Below the pieces are notes generated by a model. The model made no database searches and was not told the DNA's origin. It worked only from the letters and a program-made list of their open reading frames with translations. The translations under genes and the position numbers were made by a program. Source: an uncultured Bacteroidota bacterium (lineage in GTDB: Bacteria; Bacteroidota; Bacteroidia; Bacteroidales; P3). Taken from it: a stretch of 64,000 nt of DNA. Below are positions 46,801 to 56,173 of this stretch, piece by piece. How positions within the stretch are numbered: position 1 is the stretch's first letter; the number at the start of each line of letters is the position of its first letter. The stretch covers positions 121,182-185,181 of the forward strand of contig CACWPQ010000001.1 of NCBI GenBank assembly GCA_902762805.1, in the 5' to 3' direction.

Positions 46801-48497
46801 GTCCGGAGAAAGTGGCGCGGGTGACGGAGAGGGTGTTGGTGACGATGCCGGACGTAAAGTCGCTCGCCGTGGCGAGCTGCGCCTCGTACTGCGAGGCCGA
46901 GCCGCTCCATGTGACGGTCAGCGTCCCCTCGGTGAGGCTCTGCATGGCGAAGTCCTCGATCCAGGGGCAGGCGGGCAGGTAGTCGACGGTGACGTTGTCG
47001 ATGTCGATGCAGGAGGTGCTCGACGCTGTGGGGACGTAGAAGGCCAGGCGGCCGCTGCCGGTGAGGGAGGCCAGCGAGAGGCGGTAGTGGCTCTCGGCGT
47101 TGGCGGCGGCGCCGGTGAGGTTGATGCTGCGCAGGGGGGTGAAGGTGGAGATGTCGGAGGGGTCGGTGATAATGCCCACCTGGACGTTGCTCAGGTTGCT
47201 GAGCGTGGCATCGCGCTTGAGGTCGAACTCAATCATCAGCTGGCTGAGCGGGACGGAGATCTGGGGGAGGACGGCGAGGCTGTAGTAGGAGGTGCCGGCC
47301 TGCATGAAGAGCGACTTGCTGCTGCCGTTCGCGCCGCGCGTGTTGGGGTAGACGTAGGTGGTGGCGCTGCCGACAGTGGCCGTGTGCCAGCACAGGTCGA
47401 TGTCCTCGCCCACGCCGGTGGTGTAGCTCTCGAAGGTCTCCGTGTAGGGCAACGTGCTGATGGGGTTGCACTGGGTGCGGAAGGTGACGGGGGTCCAGTC
47501 GGAATACTCGCCGCCGTCGCACACCGCGCGCACCTCGGCCGTGTAGGCCGTGCCGGCGCTGAGGCCCGTCAGGGCGTAGGTGGGCGCATTGACCGTCTGC
47601 TCCGTGCCGCCGTCCAGGCGCACCTGCCACTGCGTCGACTCGCCAGCCTCGGTCCACGTGAGGGTGGCCGACGTGTTGGTGATGCTCGATGCCGCAAGGT
47701 TCGACACTTTCTTGCAGGTTTCGGCAATCGACACTTCCACATCGTCGATGCAGCAATACTTTAGAGAGCTTGCGGGAACATCACATTTGATGGCAATGCG
47801 CTTGGCGATGAGAGGGGCATTCCTGAGTTCCACCTCCACGAACTTGCCTTTGGCCGGCACCAAACCTGTCGAAGAGCTATAGTAGTCTGACGAGATGGGG
47901 ATTTCCTGCAGGGATTGGAATTCATTGATGACATCCGAACCGATCGAGTTATAGGTGTAGTCGGTGCCTTCCACATAACCGACATACAGCTTCACTTCCG
48001 ACGCAGCACTGGTGTTTGTGGCAAATCAGAATTTTATCACGAGTTTGTTGACGGGTTCGCTCAGCTCTGGCAGAAGCACAATGCTCGGAGCGGGATTGGT
48101 TGAGTGAGAATTGGGATTACCGGCACGACAGGCTATACTGAGGCTCCTGTTGCCCGAGTAGCGGAAGACGCCGGTGTTGCTGCCGGTAACCAAGTGCGGG
48201 GCGGTTCGTCTGTTTGTGTTGGTGGGTGCTTGAGTGTGTCCGTAATAGGAACGCCACCCTTGGGAATACATCGTATTACCAGATGATGCGCTGCCCGCTT
48301 GATGATAACAATGATGTACCACCATTTGTAGGACTGGCAACCGCGGGCAAGTCATCTGCACCTTCAAAGTCCTCGAAGAAGATTCTCTCTTGCGCCTCGG
48401 CGTGCGCACTGCACAGCAGAGCGGCCACGGCCGCCACTACCCATTTCATTGGGCACCTGCGGTGCGATGAAAAAAGACGTAGTCTGTTCTGTTTCAT
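40866..48497 (-). pseudogene. Giant secreted repeat protein, disrupted by three frameshifts and a stop
   Basis: The parts in order are a signal peptide (MKWVVAAVAALLCSAHAEAQ), two FN3-like domains around a jelly-roll, a core shared with the intact paralogue (SRRPTYG...CWRGFYKWRIDR), many glycine-rich VYGGGN-type repeats (beta-helix-like), four InlB-type repeats (YRFTRWSDG), a Fib_succ_major-like domain (YVDLGLPSGTLWAEVNVG), a fifth InlB-type repeat and a C-terminal jelly-roll. The lesions are a frame change near 48290, an in-frame TGA at 48026-48028 (probably from TGG), a frame change at the six-G tract 44641-44646 and one near 41696-41720. If these are real the gene is dead or expressed only in part; sequence error or phase variation is also possible. 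Confidence 0.85.
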
Positions 48498-48656
48498 ATC
48501 TTGTTTTTCCTTTTTTTTCGTTCCACTATATTTATACACCACACAGGTGCAACCAACGCACCTTCACGGGATTTCAGGGGCATCATCCAACGTGTCCCCC
48601 TACTATAATGCTGTTTATCAATTAATTACGTTTATTTTTAGAATCTAATGTTTCGG

Positions 48657-48664
48657 CAAAAGTA
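48657..48664 (-). promoter_or_regulatory. -7 box TACTTTTG upstream of the giant pseudogene
   Basis: TACTTTTG-CC read leftward, preceded by GGGAAAAGTG; about 160 nt from the first ATG. The promoter appears intact although the gene is broken. Confidence 0.5.
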
Positions 48665-48731
48665 CACTTTTCCCAAAAACACCAAAAAATACAATATTAA
48701 AATATGTTAAATAGAAGTGATGGGAAAATAG

Positions 48732-48796
48732 GGGTAATAATGCGAAAAGGCCTATCTATTACCCTAGAGAACCCCTACCATTCCCCTACCGGCTTT
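48732..48796 (-). repeat. Dispersed GGTAGGG repeat that supplies the radA stop
   Basis: Read leftward: CCGGTAGGGGAATGGTAGGG, then TAGGGTAATAGATAGGCC and TTTTCGCATTATTACCC, with a GGGTAATA/TATTACCC hairpin. The radA TAG (48786-48788) is part of the first unit. Confidence 0.75.
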
Positions 48797-50177
48797 CCAT
48801 CGCGGCGCCCCTCGTCCAACCCCGGAAGGCCTCCTCGATGACGCTCACCGGCACCACCTCGATGCCGAAGCGCTTGCGGTCCAGCCCGCGGAGGTTGTAC
48901 TTGGATATGAATATCCTCTCGAACCCCAGGCGGTCGGCCTCGGCGATGCGCTGCTCCAGGCGGCTCACCGGGCGCACCTCGCCGCTCAAGCCCAGCTCGG
49001 CGGCAAAGCAGACACGCGGCGAAATGGGTATGTCCACATTCGAACTCAGCACCGCGCAGGCCACGGCCAGGTCGATAGCCGGGTCGCTCACGCGCAGGCC
49101 GCCGGCAATGTTGAGGAAGACGTCCTTGGCGCCGAGCTTGAAACCGCAGCGCTTCTCGAGCACCGCCAAGAGCATGCTCAAGCGCCTCATGTCGAAGCCG
49201 TTGGCATTGCGCTGCGGAGTGCCGTAGACGGCGCTGCTGACCAGGCTCTGCACCTCGATGAACATCGGCCTTGCGCCCTCGAGCGTGGCGGCCACAGCGG
49301 CGCCGGAGAGCGTCTCGTCGCGCTGCGAGAGGAGGAACTCGCTCGGGTTGGGCACCTCGCGCAACCCGCTGCCCTCCATCTCGAAGATGCCCAGCTCCGC
49401 GGTGCTGCCGAAGCGGTTCTTCAGCGCACGCAGGATGCGGTAGCCGTAGTTGCGGTCGCCCTCGAACTGCAGCACCGCGTCCACAATGTGCTCCATCACC
49501 TTGGGACCGGCCAGGGTGCCGTCCTTGGTGATGTGCCCGATGAGCAGCACCGGCACGCCGGTCGACTTGGCGTAGTGCTGGAACTCGCTGGTGCACTGGC
49601 GTATCTGGCTCACGCTGCCGGCCGGCGAGTCCACATCCTCGGTCGAGATGGTCTGTATCGAGTCCACTATCAGCATATCCGGCTGCACCGCCTCGATATG
49701 CTCGAAGATGCGCTGGGTGACAGTCTCGGAGACGACGTACAGGTCGGAACTTCCCGATTTCGTATTTTGAATTCGGTCGGCGCGCATCTTGATCTGCTGC
49801 TCGCTCTCCTCGCCGCTGACGTAGAGCAGGCGGCGGTCGTGGATGGCCATGGCGGTCTGCAGCAGGAGGGTGCTCTTGCCGATGCCCGGCTCGCCGCCGA
49901 GCAGCAGCAGGCTGCCGGGCACGATGCCGCCGCCGAGCACACGGTCGAACTCGCCGCAGTGGGTCTCAATCCTCCGCGTCTCGTCGTAGGTCACCTCCTC
50001 GATGCGCTTGGGAACGGAGGATTGCTGACTTTTGATTTTTGATTTCTGAGTGGAGGATGCAGCCACCACTTCCTCGGCGAAGGTGCCGAAACGGCCGCAC
50101 TCCGGGCAGCGGCCCAGCCAGCTCGAGGACTGGTATCCGCACTCCTGACAGAAATAATAAGTCTTAGCCTTTGCCAT
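48786..50177 (-). CDS. radA: DNA repair protein RadA
   Basis: A 463-aa RadA branch-migration ATPase. Zinc finger CQECGYQSSSWLGRCPEC, RecA-like Walker A GGEPGIGKST, RadA-specific KNRFG, and a Lon-type C-terminal domain (DVFLNIAGGLRVSDPAIDLA, GEVRPVSRLEQRIAEA). A CAAAAAT-type repeat (50019-50052) encodes STQKSKIKSQQSS between the zinc finger and ATPase. The stop is in an intergenic repeat. Confidence 0.96.
   Translation of the reverse strand: MAKAKTYYFCQECGYQSSSWLGRCPECGRFGTFAEEVVAASSTQKSKIKSQQSSVPKRIEEVTYDETRRIETHCGEFDRVLGGGIVPGSLLLLGGEPGIGKSTLLLQTAMAIHDRRLLYVSGEESEQQIKMRADRIQNTKSGSSDLYVVSETVTQRIFEHIEAVQPDMLIVDSIQTISTEDVDSPAGSVSQIRQCTSEFQHYAKSTGVPVLLIGHITKDGTLAGPKVMEHIVDAVLQFEGDRNYGYRILRALKNRFGSTAELGIFEMEGSGLREVPNPSEFLLSQRDETLSGAAVAATLEGARPMFIEVQSLVSSAVYGTPQRNANGFDMRRLSMLLAVLEKRCGFKLGAKDVFLNIAGGLRVSDPAIDLAVACAVLSSNVDIPISPRVCFAAELGLSGEVRPVSRLEQRIAEADRLGFERIFISKYNLRGLDRKRFGIEVVPVSVIEEAFRGWTRGAAMESR
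50019..50052 (-). repeat. CAAAAATC repeat inside radA
   Basis: Coding strand CAGAAATCAAAAATCAAAAG, an 8-nt variant of the CAAAATT family, in frame in the linker after the zinc finger. Confidence 0.65.
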
Positions 50178-50184
50178 AAACCGT

Positions 50185-51435
50185 CTACTTGAAGAATGAT
50201 CCGATGAACTCTATGATATCGACCGACTCCTTCATGCCATCGAAGAACTGGCGGTTGGAGTTGTGGAGCTGCAGCAGGTAGATGCCCACCAGCAGCGGGA
50301 TATACCAGCGCCGCTTGGCCCATGCCCAAAGGGTCTGCAGAGCGTCGAGAAAAGCCTTGTCGCCTGTGGCGTAGGTCGCCAGGGAAAGCATGGCCGCCCC
50401 GAAGGTCCAGCACACCCACCAGCGGCTGTAGTCAGTGGCCATGAAGAACACCGGCACCACCAACAACTGTGCCGCCAGCGGCAGCCAGTAGCGCAGACGG
50501 TTGCCTCGTCCCTCGGCCTGCCGTGCGGCTATCACCCATGGGCTGGCCAACAACAGCAGCAGGGGCATGAGCAGCAGCAGCTCGGTGCCGAACTGCAACA
50601 TGCGCCCCCCAGTCAGCGAGCCGCTCGAGTTCTCGGCGTTGGTGAGGAAGTAGAGCATGTGCAGCCCGTCGCGGTCGGGCAGCACGTCCTGGTTGGCGCG
50701 GGCGGCGATGCGCTCGTAGAGGGTCTCTTCGTCGATGGTCATGCCGCTCCATTGCCACAGGGCCACGAACAAGCCTAGCAGCACCACGGCCAGGCCTCCG
50801 TAGGCGATGGCACGCCCCTTTTGCAGGCGTCCCTCCTCGAAGGCGTCGAACAGCATCAGGCTCAGCATCAGTGGCAGCAGCGTACAGCAGAACGTGTGAT
50901 GGACAAGGGTGCCGAGAATGGGCACAAGGAAGGTGGCTGCATAGTAGTACCACGTACCGCGGTGCCGCACGAAAAGCGCCAGCCACAGCAGTACCAGCAC
51001 CAGCTGGTAGGTCTCCATGAAGCACATCGAGAGGTGGGTGTGCACATAGGCGAAGAGCGAGAACGGATTGGCCGCATAGAGTGCCAGCAGCATCGCCACC
51101 GCCACCCCTTCACTCCTTACCTCCCCGGCTCCTTGCTCCTTGCCCCCTGTAAAACTCCTCCACACCACCCATGCCGCACCGAAGAGCATCAGCAGGTTGG
51201 CCGGCAGAATGAAGAGGCGTATATGCTTGGCGGTCACCATATCGGGCATCAGCGGACCCAGCAGGGTGCCGATGAGCTTGCGGCCGCCGAAGCCGTACTC
51301 ATAGCCGATGAAGTAGTTGAACGTGGGCCAGTAGTCGCACCAGTGGTCGTGGAAGGCATAGTAGACTGCCGTGGCTGCCGAGGGCATCATGGCCAGCAGG
51401 AGCAGCACCAAAAGGGTGTACTTTTGCTTTTGCAT
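50185..51435 (-). CDS. Polytopic membrane protein, paralogue A
   Basis: A 416-aa protein with about ten hydrophobic helices and no named family that I recognise. Motifs shared with its neighbour are NYFIGYEYGFGGRKLIGTL, MCFMETYQL, VHHTFCCTLLPL, FFMATDYSRWWVCW and LLQLHN; the last helices are followed by a short amphipathic tail. The shared FMATDYxRW and HHTFCC could be functional sites; a glycosyltransferase- or polymerase-like envelope role is only a guess. A GGAG-type repeat (51109-51150) encodes GGKEQGAGEVRSEG in one loop. Confidence 0.8.
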   Translation of the reverse strand: MQKQKYTLLVLLLLAMMPSAATAVYYAFHDHWCDYWPTFNYFIGYEYGFGGRKLIGTLLGPLMPDMVTAKHIRLFILPANLLMLFGAAWVVWRSFTGGKEQGAGEVRSEGVAVAMLLALYAANPFSLFAYVHTHLSMCFMETYQLVLVLLWLALFVRHRGTWYYYAATFLVPILGTLVHHTFCCTLLPLMLSLMLFDAFEEGRLQKGRAIAYGGLAVVLLGLFVALWQWSGMTIDEETLYERIAARANQDVLPDRDGLHMLYFLTNAENSSGSLTGGRMLQFGTELLLLMPLLLLLASPWVIAARQAEGRGNRLRYWLPLAAQLLVVPVFFMATDYSRWWVCWTFGAAMLSLATYATGDKAFLDALQTLWAWAKRRWYIPLLVGIYLLQLHNSNRQFFDGMKESVDIIEFIGSFFK

Positions 51436-51437
51436 AA

Positions 51438-52667
51438 TCAGGAATTAGGGATAAGGAATTCACGTATGTTGATAGCCTCTTTGAGGCCTTCGAAACTTTG
51501 GGCATGCAGCCCCAGCAGGTAGACCACCAGCAGCAGGGCTGCCCACCAGTGGCTGCGTACAAAGGCATACATCTCCCCCACTGCCGCCTCTACCAGTTTG
51601 TCATGCAACGCCAATGCCATCAGCGTCAGCACCACCAATCCGAAGCACCAACACACAAACCAGCGCCCGTAGTCGGTGGCCATGAAGAAGATGGGTAGGG
51701 TGAGGAGGGTTACGGTGAAATAGACCAGACGGTAGCGCCAAGCCTGTGCGGTTCCGCTAGCCTTGCGTGCCGCCCGTATCCATGGCCAGTAGAGCACCGC
51801 CAGCAGGGGCAGCAACATGAGCAGCGAGAGCACCAGCTCGGGCAGGCGGCAGCGAGTGAGCACGTCGAGCGAGGCGTCGCGGTTGCCACTATTGCTCTGA
51901 TAGTAGAGCACTTCGAGCACATAGGGGTCGGCCTCGTAGGCGTTGGGTGCCACGGTGGCAGCCAGTCGGGCCGAGAGCTCCTCGCGCGGCAGGTTCATCT
52001 CGCTGAAGAGCCATATACTGGCCAGCAACATACCCATGGCGACACCTATTACAGCCGTCCATACCAAACGCCTAGGCTGGAAACGACCGCCGTCCCACAA
52101 GTCGTAGAGCAGCAACGCCGCCACCAAGGGCATCAGGGTGCAGCAGAAGGTATGGTGTATCAATCCGCATACCACACTCAGTATCAGCGTAAACACATAG
52201 AATTCAGAGCGCCCATGCCATCGTAGGTAGACCAGCAGCCAGCCTACAACGAACAGCAGTTGATAGGTTTCCATAAAGATGACCGACATACCGGTGTCAA
52301 ACCACGCCAGCAGCGAGAAAGGACCCACGAAGTAGGCCAGCAACATCATGCCCGACAGCTTCGCGTCGGATGCCATACTTACCAGCCTTGTAAAGAGCCA
52401 TGCCACGCCCGCCAGCAGCAGGGCGTTGGCTGCGATGACCAAGACTCGTATATGCGTGGCTTGCACGTAGGCAGGCAGCAGCAGATGGCAGAGGGTGCCG
52501 ATGAATTTGCGTCCGCCGAATCCGGTCTCGTAGCCGATATGGTAGTTGAGCGAGGGCCATCCGAAGCAGGCCGAACTCATGGCCACCGCCACCACCTTGC
52601 CCAGCAGTGGCACCAGCACCACAACCAGTGCCAGCAGGGTAATTATGCGTATGTTATTACTTTTCAT
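51438..52667 (-). CDS. Polytopic membrane protein, paralogue B
   Basis: A 409-aa membrane protein, clearly related to the adjacent downstream gene over its whole length (NYHIGYETGFGGRKFIGTLC, VIFMETYQL, IHHTFCCTLMPL, FFMATDYGRWFVCW, LLGLHAQ). The pair probably arose by tandem duplication. Its end (REFLIPNS) comes from a GGAATTAG-type repeat. It overlaps the U32 gene by 11 nt, so the three are likely one operon. Confidence 0.8.
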   Translation of the reverse strand: MKSNNIRIITLLALVVVLVPLLGKVVAVAMSSACFGWPSLNYHIGYETGFGGRKFIGTLCHLLLPAYVQATHIRVLVIAANALLLAGVAWLFTRLVSMASDAKLSGMMLLAYFVGPFSLLAWFDTGMSVIFMETYQLLFVVGWLLVYLRWHGRSEFYVFTLILSVVCGLIHHTFCCTLMPLVAALLLYDLWDGGRFQPRRLVWTAVIGVAMGMLLASIWLFSEMNLPREELSARLAATVAPNAYEADPYVLEVLYYQSNSGNRDASLDVLTRCRLPELVLSLLMLLPLLAVLYWPWIRAARKASGTAQAWRYRLVYFTVTLLTLPIFFMATDYGRWFVCWCFGLVVLTLMALALHDKLVEAAVGEMYAFVRSHWWAALLLVVYLLGLHAQSFEGLKEAINIREFLIPNS

Positions 52668-53904
52668 CTGTCACTTTATCAATGCGATATACCTTGTCGC
52701 CACGACGCAACGGCTCGCTAGTAGCGAAACTGAAGCGGTCGCCCTGGCGGACTTCGGGCACGGGGTCGCGGTCGAGGCGGAGCTCGGCGACGGTGGTGCG
52801 GAAGGCGCCGGTGGTGTCGCCGATGACGACCACCTCGTCGCCCACGCGGAGCGTCTCGGCGGTCTGGAGGTGCACCTCGGCGACGCCGATGCGGTGGAAG
52901 TAGTTGCGTACCGGGCCGAGGAACACCTTCTGCTCGGTGGCCTGGCTGCCGTAGCGGTCGCTCCACTCGCCGAGGCGACGGCCGAGGTAGTAGCCGTCCC
53001 AGAAGCCGCGGTTGAACACGGTGGCCAGTCGGGCGGTCCATTCGGCGATGCGCTCGGGGGTGTAGGTGCCTTGGGCGATGGCATCGACGGCCTGGCGGTA
53101 GCATTCGGTGACGGTGCGCACATAGTCGGCCGAGCGGCCGCGCCCCTCAATCTTGAGCACATGCACGCCGGCGGCGAGGATGCGGTCCAGGAAGCCTATG
53201 GTGCAGAGGTCCTTGGGCGACATGATATACTCGTTGTCGATCTCGAGCTCGAGGTCGGACTCTTTGTCCTTCACTATGTAGCCGCGTCGGCAGAGCTGGA
53301 GGCATGCGCCGCGGTTGGCGGAGAAGCCGGCGTTGTCGAGCGAGAGGTAGCACTTGCCGGAGACGGACATGCAGAGGGCGCCGTGGGCGAAGACTTCGAT
53401 CTGGACGAGGTCGCCGCCGGGGCCGCGGAGGTCGGTGTCGGCGATATAGCGTGTGATTTCGGCCACCTGCTCGAGGGGCAGCTCGCGGGCGGTGACGATG
53501 ACGTCGGCCCATTGGGCATAGAAGCGGACGGCCTCGATGTTGGAGACGTTGCACTGGGTAGAGATGTGAACCTCGATGCCGAGGGCGCGAGCGGCGGTGA
53601 TGACGGCGAGGTCGGAGGCGATGACGGCGGAGACGCCGGCCTGGCGTGCGGCCTCGAGGAGGGCGCGCATCTCGGCAAGCTCGTGGTTGTAGATGATGGT
53701 GTTGAGGGTGAGGTAGGTGCGCACGCCGGCGGCGTGGGCGATGCGGCATATCTCGCGGAGGTCGTCGACGGTGAAGTTGGCGGCGGAGCGGGAGCGCATG
53801 TTGAGGTTGCCCACGCCGAAGTAGACGGCGTCGGCACCGCCCTGGATGGCGGCGTGCAGGCTGGCGTAGGAGCCCACAGGGCTCATTATCTCCACTTTTT
53901 CCAT
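52657..53904 (-). CDS. U32-family protein (TrhP/YegQ-like)
   Basis: A 415-aa peptidase-U32-type protein. MSPVGSYASLHAAIQGGADA, VYFGVGNLNMRSRSAANF, LTLNTIIYN, EVHISTQCNVSN, FAHGALCMSVSGKCYLS and the Cys pattern GACLQLCRRGY match the tRNA-U34 hydroxylase TrhP branch. This branch hydroxylates tRNA uridine-34 using prephenate and an Fe-S cluster. The C-terminal domain is beta-rich. The start is the ATG at 53904; the 7 codons above it are less conserved. Confidence 0.88.
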   Translation of the reverse strand: MEKVEIMSPVGSYASLHAAIQGGADAVYFGVGNLNMRSRSAANFTVDDLREICRIAHAAGVRTYLTLNTIIYNHELAEMRALLEAARQAGVSAVIASDLAVITAARALGIEVHISTQCNVSNIEAVRFYAQWADVIVTARELPLEQVAEITRYIADTDLRGPGGDLVQIEVFAHGALCMSVSGKCYLSLDNAGFSANRGACLQLCRRGYIVKDKESDLELEIDNEYIMSPKDLCTIGFLDRILAAGVHVLKIEGRGRSADYVRTVTECYRQAVDAIAQGTYTPERIAEWTARLATVFNRGFWDGYYLGRRLGEWSDRYGSQATEQKVFLGPVRNYFHRIGVAEVHLQTAETLRVGDEVVVIGDTTGAFRTTVAELRLDRDPVPEVRQGDRFSFATSEPLRRGDKVYRIDKVTDEK

Positions 53905-53925
53905 GTTGCCTTTAACGTACCCCAT

Positions 53926-54334
53926 CCCACGAATATTGTACTACATAAAAAATATTCCGCCCATCAGCCCCCAAACCCAGGCTGGTTCAGCAAAAGGCAT
54001 TGGTTTTGCAGCTTTAGTCCGTGAACAAATGTTAAAAAATAACACTTTAACATTTATTAGGAAAATTGAAGAACCTTTAACGGAGGGTAAAAAATCGACC
54101 CGAAAGGCGTGGGGAGGGGAGAAAAGAGGTGGAGAAAATCCGCGCAATGCACTGATGTTCAAAACATTAAATTCAACAAGCACATTTTCAGCATTTTAAG
54201 CCATCTGGTAGGGTAATGGTTCGGCCATGGTAGGGGGACAGTAGGGGGATAAAAAGTGGATTTGTTAATGGATGTTAAACATGGGGCATGCTTAACATTT
54301 ATTAACAATATTTTTCAAGGCCTAGAGTCGAGAA
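53926..54334. other. Intergenic region without a gene; contains a dispersed repeat
   Basis: No supported ORF. It is A/T-rich in the first half and includes the dispersed repeat at 54205-54307 next to the esterase stop. I see no clear -7 box. Confidence 0.7.
54205..54307 (-). repeat. Dispersed 3'-flank repeat (GGTAGGG/TTAACA type), copy 2
   Basis: GGTAGGGTAATGGTTCGGCC, GGTAGGGGGACAGTAGGG and GCTTAACATTTATTAACA. Same order of blocks as 8879-8975, again just beyond the stop of a leftward gene. Confidence 0.7.
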
Positions 54335-55255
54335 TTAGTTATACAGATCTTTCAGCGTCATGGTGGTCCATCGGGTGGGGAGGAGCTTGGAGTCGGTCAT
54401 GGTGGCGTCGAGGGTGGTGATGCGTCCGTCGAGGGCTTGGTTGACGAAGGCGCAGAAGAGGTCGACCGAGCCGGGGAGCCAGGTGGCCACTTCGTGGCCG
54501 ATGCCGGGGAAGCGTATGATCCAGTGGGGTATGGACTGCTTGGCCATCACCTTGGCGACGCGGTGGGAGCCGTAGAGGTTGCGGCTGATGATGGGGGCCA
54601 TCTTCTTGTAGGCCACCACCTTATCCTTCATACCGTGGAGGAGCATGGTTGGGGCGGGGGGCGTGTTGTAGGCCAGCTCGCCGCGTCGGCAGAGGAGAGC
54701 GCCGGCGTAGGGCACGACGGCGGCGGGCCTCCAGTGCCTGGGGAGTGCGGCGGCCTGGGGCATGGCGTTGGCGCGGCAGAAGTCGGTCATGAGGACGGTG
54801 ATGGCGCCGGCCGACGAGCCGGTGAGGATGATGCGTGAGGGGTCGATGCCGAGCTGGTCGGCGTGGTCGACGACCCAGGCGCAGGCGGCGGCGCAGTCTT
54901 CGACGGCGATGTCGATGCAGTATTGGAAGAGGTCCTGCATGTGCAGGAGGCCGCTGTAGCGGGCCACCATGGCGCTGTCCTTGAGGCCGAGGCGGTAGTC
55001 GATGCAGACCACGGTGAAGCCGCGCTCGGTGAGGAGCTGTGCGATGGGTATCTGAAGCTCGTCGGCGCGGCCGCCGCTGACGAAGCCGCCGCCGAAGAGG
55101 GAGATGACGCATGCGCGGTCGGGGCGTGGGGAGGCGGGGCGATGGACGTCGAGGAAGAGGGTTGAGTCGCGCTGGACGAAGGGGTGGGTCTCCACATGCT
55201 GGGCCGAGGCTTGGAGGCCGAGGGCGAGGAGGAGGAGAGGTATCAGTCGCTTCAT
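54335..55255 (-). CDS. Exported alpha/beta-hydrolase esterase
   Basis: A 306-aa secreted esterase/lipase (signal peptide MKRLIPLLLLALGLQASA). The oxyanion motif GGGFVSGG, the nucleophile elbow GSSAGAIT, Asp in HGMKDKVVAY and His in FPGIGHEVATW give a complete triad. It resembles carbohydrate acetyl- or feruloyl-esterase-like enzymes of Bacteroidetes. Acts in periplasm or at the surface on an unknown ester. Confidence 0.87.
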   Translation of the reverse strand: MKRLIPLLLLALGLQASAQHVETHPFVQRDSTLFLDVHRPASPRPDRACVISLFGGGFVSGGRADELQIPIAQLLTERGFTVVCIDYRLGLKDSAMVARYSGLLHMQDLFQYCIDIAVEDCAAACAWVVDHADQLGIDPSRIILTGSSAGAITVLMTDFCRANAMPQAAALPRHWRPAAVVPYAGALLCRRGELAYNTPPAPTMLLHGMKDKVVAYKKMAPIISRNLYGSHRVAKVMAKQSIPHWIIRFPGIGHEVATWLPGSVDLFCAFVNQALDGRITTLDATMTDSKLLPTRWTTMTLKDLYN

Positions 55256-55292
55256 ATATAATTATTAAATAAGTATGGCTGATAATCAGAAA

Positions 55293-56042
55293 TCAAAGAA
55301 AGAACGTGAGGCCTGAAGAGAGTGTGAACCAGTCGTAGGTGAGGTTGTGGGCGGAGGTCTCGAAGTCGGGGAGGATGGCGAAGCCGAGGCGGAGGTTCCA
55401 CTTGAGGCGTTCGCCGCCGATGCGGAACTGGAGCTGGGGTTCGAGGAGGAGAGAGGGGGAGGTGTAGGGGTGGGAGCGGCTGGCGACGAGGGTGCCGTCG
55501 GAGTCGTAGGAACGGTAGTCGAAATCAGGCCTATAGGAGCCTACTTTGAAACCGAAGGCGAGGTCGATGTGGGCGCCGGTGAGGTCGCGCCAGCCTATGT
55601 TGCCCTGGAGGAATGGGAGGAGGAAGTGTCCGCTGTAGTCGTATTTCTTGACGCCGGCGGCCTGGTCGTCAGCGTCGTCGGACGAGGTGCTGACGCCTTC
55701 GCGCCAAGCGCCGCCGAGGCCGAAGCCGAGGTAGCCCTCGACAACGCCATGCGCGCCGAGCCGCCGGTAGGCGCCGAGGGCGAGTTGTCCGTAGGCGTTC
55801 TCGAAGCCGTAGTTGGCGTGGGCCTGTGCGGCGAGCCAGTCGGTGATGCCGTAGGAGGCGGTGGCGTTGAGGGTGACGACGTCGGGCAGGACCCACGTGG
55901 AGAGGCCGGCGGAGAGGTCGACCTGGGCGTCGCCGCGGTGGTTGACGAGCGGGATGTTGACCGCCTGGGGATGGTAGACGCTGCATCCGGCGGCCACGAA
56001 GGCCGCGAGAAAGAGTAGCGAGAGGCGTAGTTTTCTAATCAT
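55293..56042 (-). CDS. Outer-membrane beta-barrel lipoprotein
   Basis: A 249-aa predicted lipoprotein (MIRKLRLSLLFLAAFVAAGC) with strands typical of an eight- to twelve-strand barrel (LNATASYGITDWLAAQAHAN, VEGYLGFGLGGAW, LTYDWFTLSSGLTFFL at the end). Function unknown. Confidence 0.8.
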   Translation of the reverse strand: MIRKLRLSLLFLAAFVAAGCSVYHPQAVNIPLVNHRGDAQVDLSAGLSTWVLPDVVTLNATASYGITDWLAAQAHANYGFENAYGQLALGAYRRLGAHGVVEGYLGFGLGGAWREGVSTSSDDADDQAAGVKKYDYSGHFLLPFLQGNIGWRDLTGAHIDLAFGFKVGSYRPDFDYRSYDSDGTLVASRSHPYTSPSLLLEPQLQFRIGGERLKWNLRLGFAILPDFETSAHNLTYDWFTLSSGLTFFL

Positions 56043-56173
56043 GGTACTTTCGTTTATGTATGGGCATAACGCACCAAGGGCGTAATTATTGTGCGCCCGG
56101 GTATGCCGGCGAAGAAGAACGCCATACCACCTGCGCGAAGACGGTGGACATGGTGTTTGCTATTGCCGACAGA

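Noticed and set aside
48026..48028. In-frame TGA as selenocysteine or recoding
   Set aside because: The protein also has three frameshifts, the context (VIKF-stop-FATNTS) suggests a Trp codon, and I see no SECIS-like hairpin.
52546..54024. A 492-aa open frame on the plus strand
   Set aside because: Antisense of the U32 gene; composition is an artefact of G/C-biased third positions.
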